Shown here: in pieces, positions 5,450 to 6,135 of the stretch
Position numbering within the stretch: position 1 is the stretch's first letter
Layout of the letters: each line of letters begins with the position of its first letter
Assembly (NCBI GenBank): GCA_016776705.1
Contig: JADHSW010000174.1
Span: 1-6,135, forward strand
Reading direction: 5' to 3'
Source of the DNA: Rhodospirillales bacterium
Lineage (GTDB): Bacteria; Pseudomonadota; Alphaproteobacteria; Rhodospirillales; JABHCV01
Length of the DNA stretch: 6,135 bases
The notes under the pieces: model-generated
What the model was told of the DNA's origin: nothing
The model's input: only the letters and a program-made list of their open reading frames with translations
The model's database searches: none
Made by a program: the position numbers and the translations under genes

Positions 5450-5668
5450 TCACTTTTCATCCTTTAGAATTATATCATTGTAAATCACTTTATTTGCTAA
5501 TATCGCAGGAAGCATAGACTGTTTAATATGTTTCAATGCCGTGTTTTCAGTATCGGTGACATCTTCATCACTGAGCACAAAAGTGAATGGTTGTTCTAGT
5601 GCATAACAGGCTTCCCTAAATTTTAGATAATTGCCTGTCGGCAAATCTCTAAATGTTACTTCTTTCAT
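5450..5668 (-). CDS. Small protein of unknown function (72 aa)
   Basis: I do not recognise this protein. It begins MKEVTFRDLPTGNYLKFREA and ends in NDIILKDEK. It is acidic in the middle (LSDEDVTDTEN) and appears soluble, with no signal peptide or membrane segment. The start is fixed by a good Shine-Dalgarno, AAAGGAA (5674-5680), five bases before the ATG; the frame could extend to 5713 but that part lacks support. It is the last gene of a minus-strand cluster, 57 bp after the preceding small gene and ahead of the terminator at 5315-5344. Codons are AT-rich, unlike the genes left of the tRNA. The opening (strand-like VTF, then a helix, then a hydrophobic FVLSDED) is faintly like Phd/YefM-type antitoxins, but this is weak and no toxin is evident. 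Confidence 0.7.
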   Translation of the reverse strand: MKEVTFRDLPTGNYLKFREACYALEQPFTFVLSDEDVTDTENTALKHIKQSMLPAILANKVIYNDIILKDEK

Positions 5669-5725
5669 GACTATTCCTTTGAATCCATGAGTTATTCGAG
5701 GGTGGATTAGCAAGAGTTAGAACAT

Positions 5726-5869
5726 TCAGAGTTTCAGAAAAATCTCAGGCTTTACTTGGGCAAGCTTACGGACCTCCTCGTCCGTCAATCTCTGTTCGGT
5801 GCCGCAGTAACACACACCAAAGACTTTGCCGTATCGGTCAACGCGGTAGTCGACAATTTTATTGGACAA
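5726..5869 (-). CDS. Very small hypothetical protein (about 47 aa, TTG start)
   Basis: The likely product starts at TTG 5869 and reads (M)SNKIVDYRVDRYGKVFGV, then CYCGTEQRLTDEEVRKLAQ, ending EIFLKL. Sequence character is protein-like: a beta-hairpin-like first half with Tyr/Asp/Val alternation, then a LTDEEVRKL helix. The CxC pair is not enough to call a metal site. GGGAG lies 10 bases upstream of TTG (5880-5884). The start falls 26 bp after the stop of the preceding frame, as expected in a tight operon. The open frame extends further upstream to a TTG at 5932 and beyond, but that part overlaps the better-supported partial gene. No family is recognised. It could alternatively be non-coding. 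Confidence 0.5.
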   Translation of the reverse strand: MSNKIVDYRVDRYGKVFGVCYCGTEQRLTDEEVRKLAQVKPEIFLKL

Positions 5870-5895
5870 GGCGCGACATCTCCCAGGATTGAACG

Positions 5896-6135
5896 TTAAC
5901 CAAGACGTGGGTATGGCAAGCCATCTATACAAGAAAATTGTGGCAGAATATGTAGAGCCGCACTGACAACCTGCGCCCTGTCCGGGTGTATCCTTCGGGT
6001 CAGAAGTCGCCCTAAAAATGCCCGATATATGTTCTCCTCCTGAGAAGCATTAAATTTCATAAAATCTGAAGGGATCATGACCGTAAGGCAATCTATACTG
6101 ATTCGTTCAACCTCATAGAGCCGACTGTTGCTATT
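5896..6135 (-). CDS. Partial hypothetical protein (C-terminal 79 aa; 5' end outside window)
   Basis: The minus-strand frame is open from the window edge to TAA at 5896-5898, giving 79 residues. The fragment contains RLYEVERISIDCLTVMIP near its start, then a helical stretch EENIYRAFLGRLLTRRIHPD and AQVVSAALHIL, ending LPYPRLG. Internal ATGs exist at 6078 and 6060, but neither has a Shine-Dalgarno sequence. The 19 codons before 6078 read as sensible protein, so the real start is most likely off-window. The function is not recognised. It is the first visible gene of the minus-strand cluster that ends at the terminator 5315-5344. Composition is AT-rich compared with glpX-recJ-pfp, suggesting acquired DNA. 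The alternative is that it is a short gene of about 60 residues starting at 6078. Confidence 0.55.
   Translation of the reverse strand, partial: NSNSRLYEVERISIDCLTVMIPSDFMKFNASQEENIYRAFLGRLLTRRIHPDRAQVVSAALHILPQFSCIDGLPYPRLG

Overview
The window looks like a chromosomal segment from an alphaproteobacterium, probably Rhodospirillales-like. Four points support this: the gene order glpX then recJ with overlapping reading frames, moderately GC-rich coding DNA (40 of 60 bases are G/C at 1141-1200), a pyrophosphate-type phosphofructokinase, and a tRNA-Glu with an encoded CCA end. The species cannot be named from the sequence alone.

Positions 1-2674 (plus strand) hold housekeeping genes. These are the 3' part of glpX (class II fructose-1,6-bisphosphatase, cut by the window start), the complete recJ single-strand exonuclease gene, which overlaps it by a few bases, and a 52-residue membrane protein of the Pmp3/YqaE family. 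GlpX is odd: the glutamate expected as a metal ligand in the GIGGAPEG motif is a glutamine here. Positions 2682-3325 (minus strand) hold a type II toxin-antitoxin operon. A RelE/ParE-like toxin comes first, an XRE-type antitoxin overlaps it by 4 bp, and a perfect palindromic operator lies just upstream of the toxin start.

Positions 3388-4751 (minus strand) hold pfp, a 406-residue PPi-dependent phosphofructokinase with its own strong terminator and a plausible promoter. A good sigma70-like promoter on the plus strand (3350-3378) has no gene to serve and points at the pfp 3' end. At 4861-4936 a tRNA-Glu(UUC) gene with its own promoter is read divergently from pfp.

Downstream of the tRNA (4937-6135) the character changes. 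The DNA becomes AT-richer (18 of 60 G/C at 5461-5520). About 370 bp is non-coding and full of short direct and inverted repeats. After it comes a minus-strand cluster of three small genes of unrecognised function, the first cut by the window end, which closes with a textbook terminator at 5315-5344. A tRNA 3' end followed by repeats and compositionally different orphan genes is the usual look of an integrated element. However, no integrase and no second copy of the tRNA end is visible here, so that is inference.

Functionally, GlpX and Pfp act on the same step of sugar metabolism (fructose-1,6-bisphosphate / fructose-6-phosphate). Pfp is reversible, so it could cover for an altered GlpX. The least explained parts are the small-gene cluster and repeat-rich DNA after the tRNA, the orphan promoter, and the GlpX substitution.
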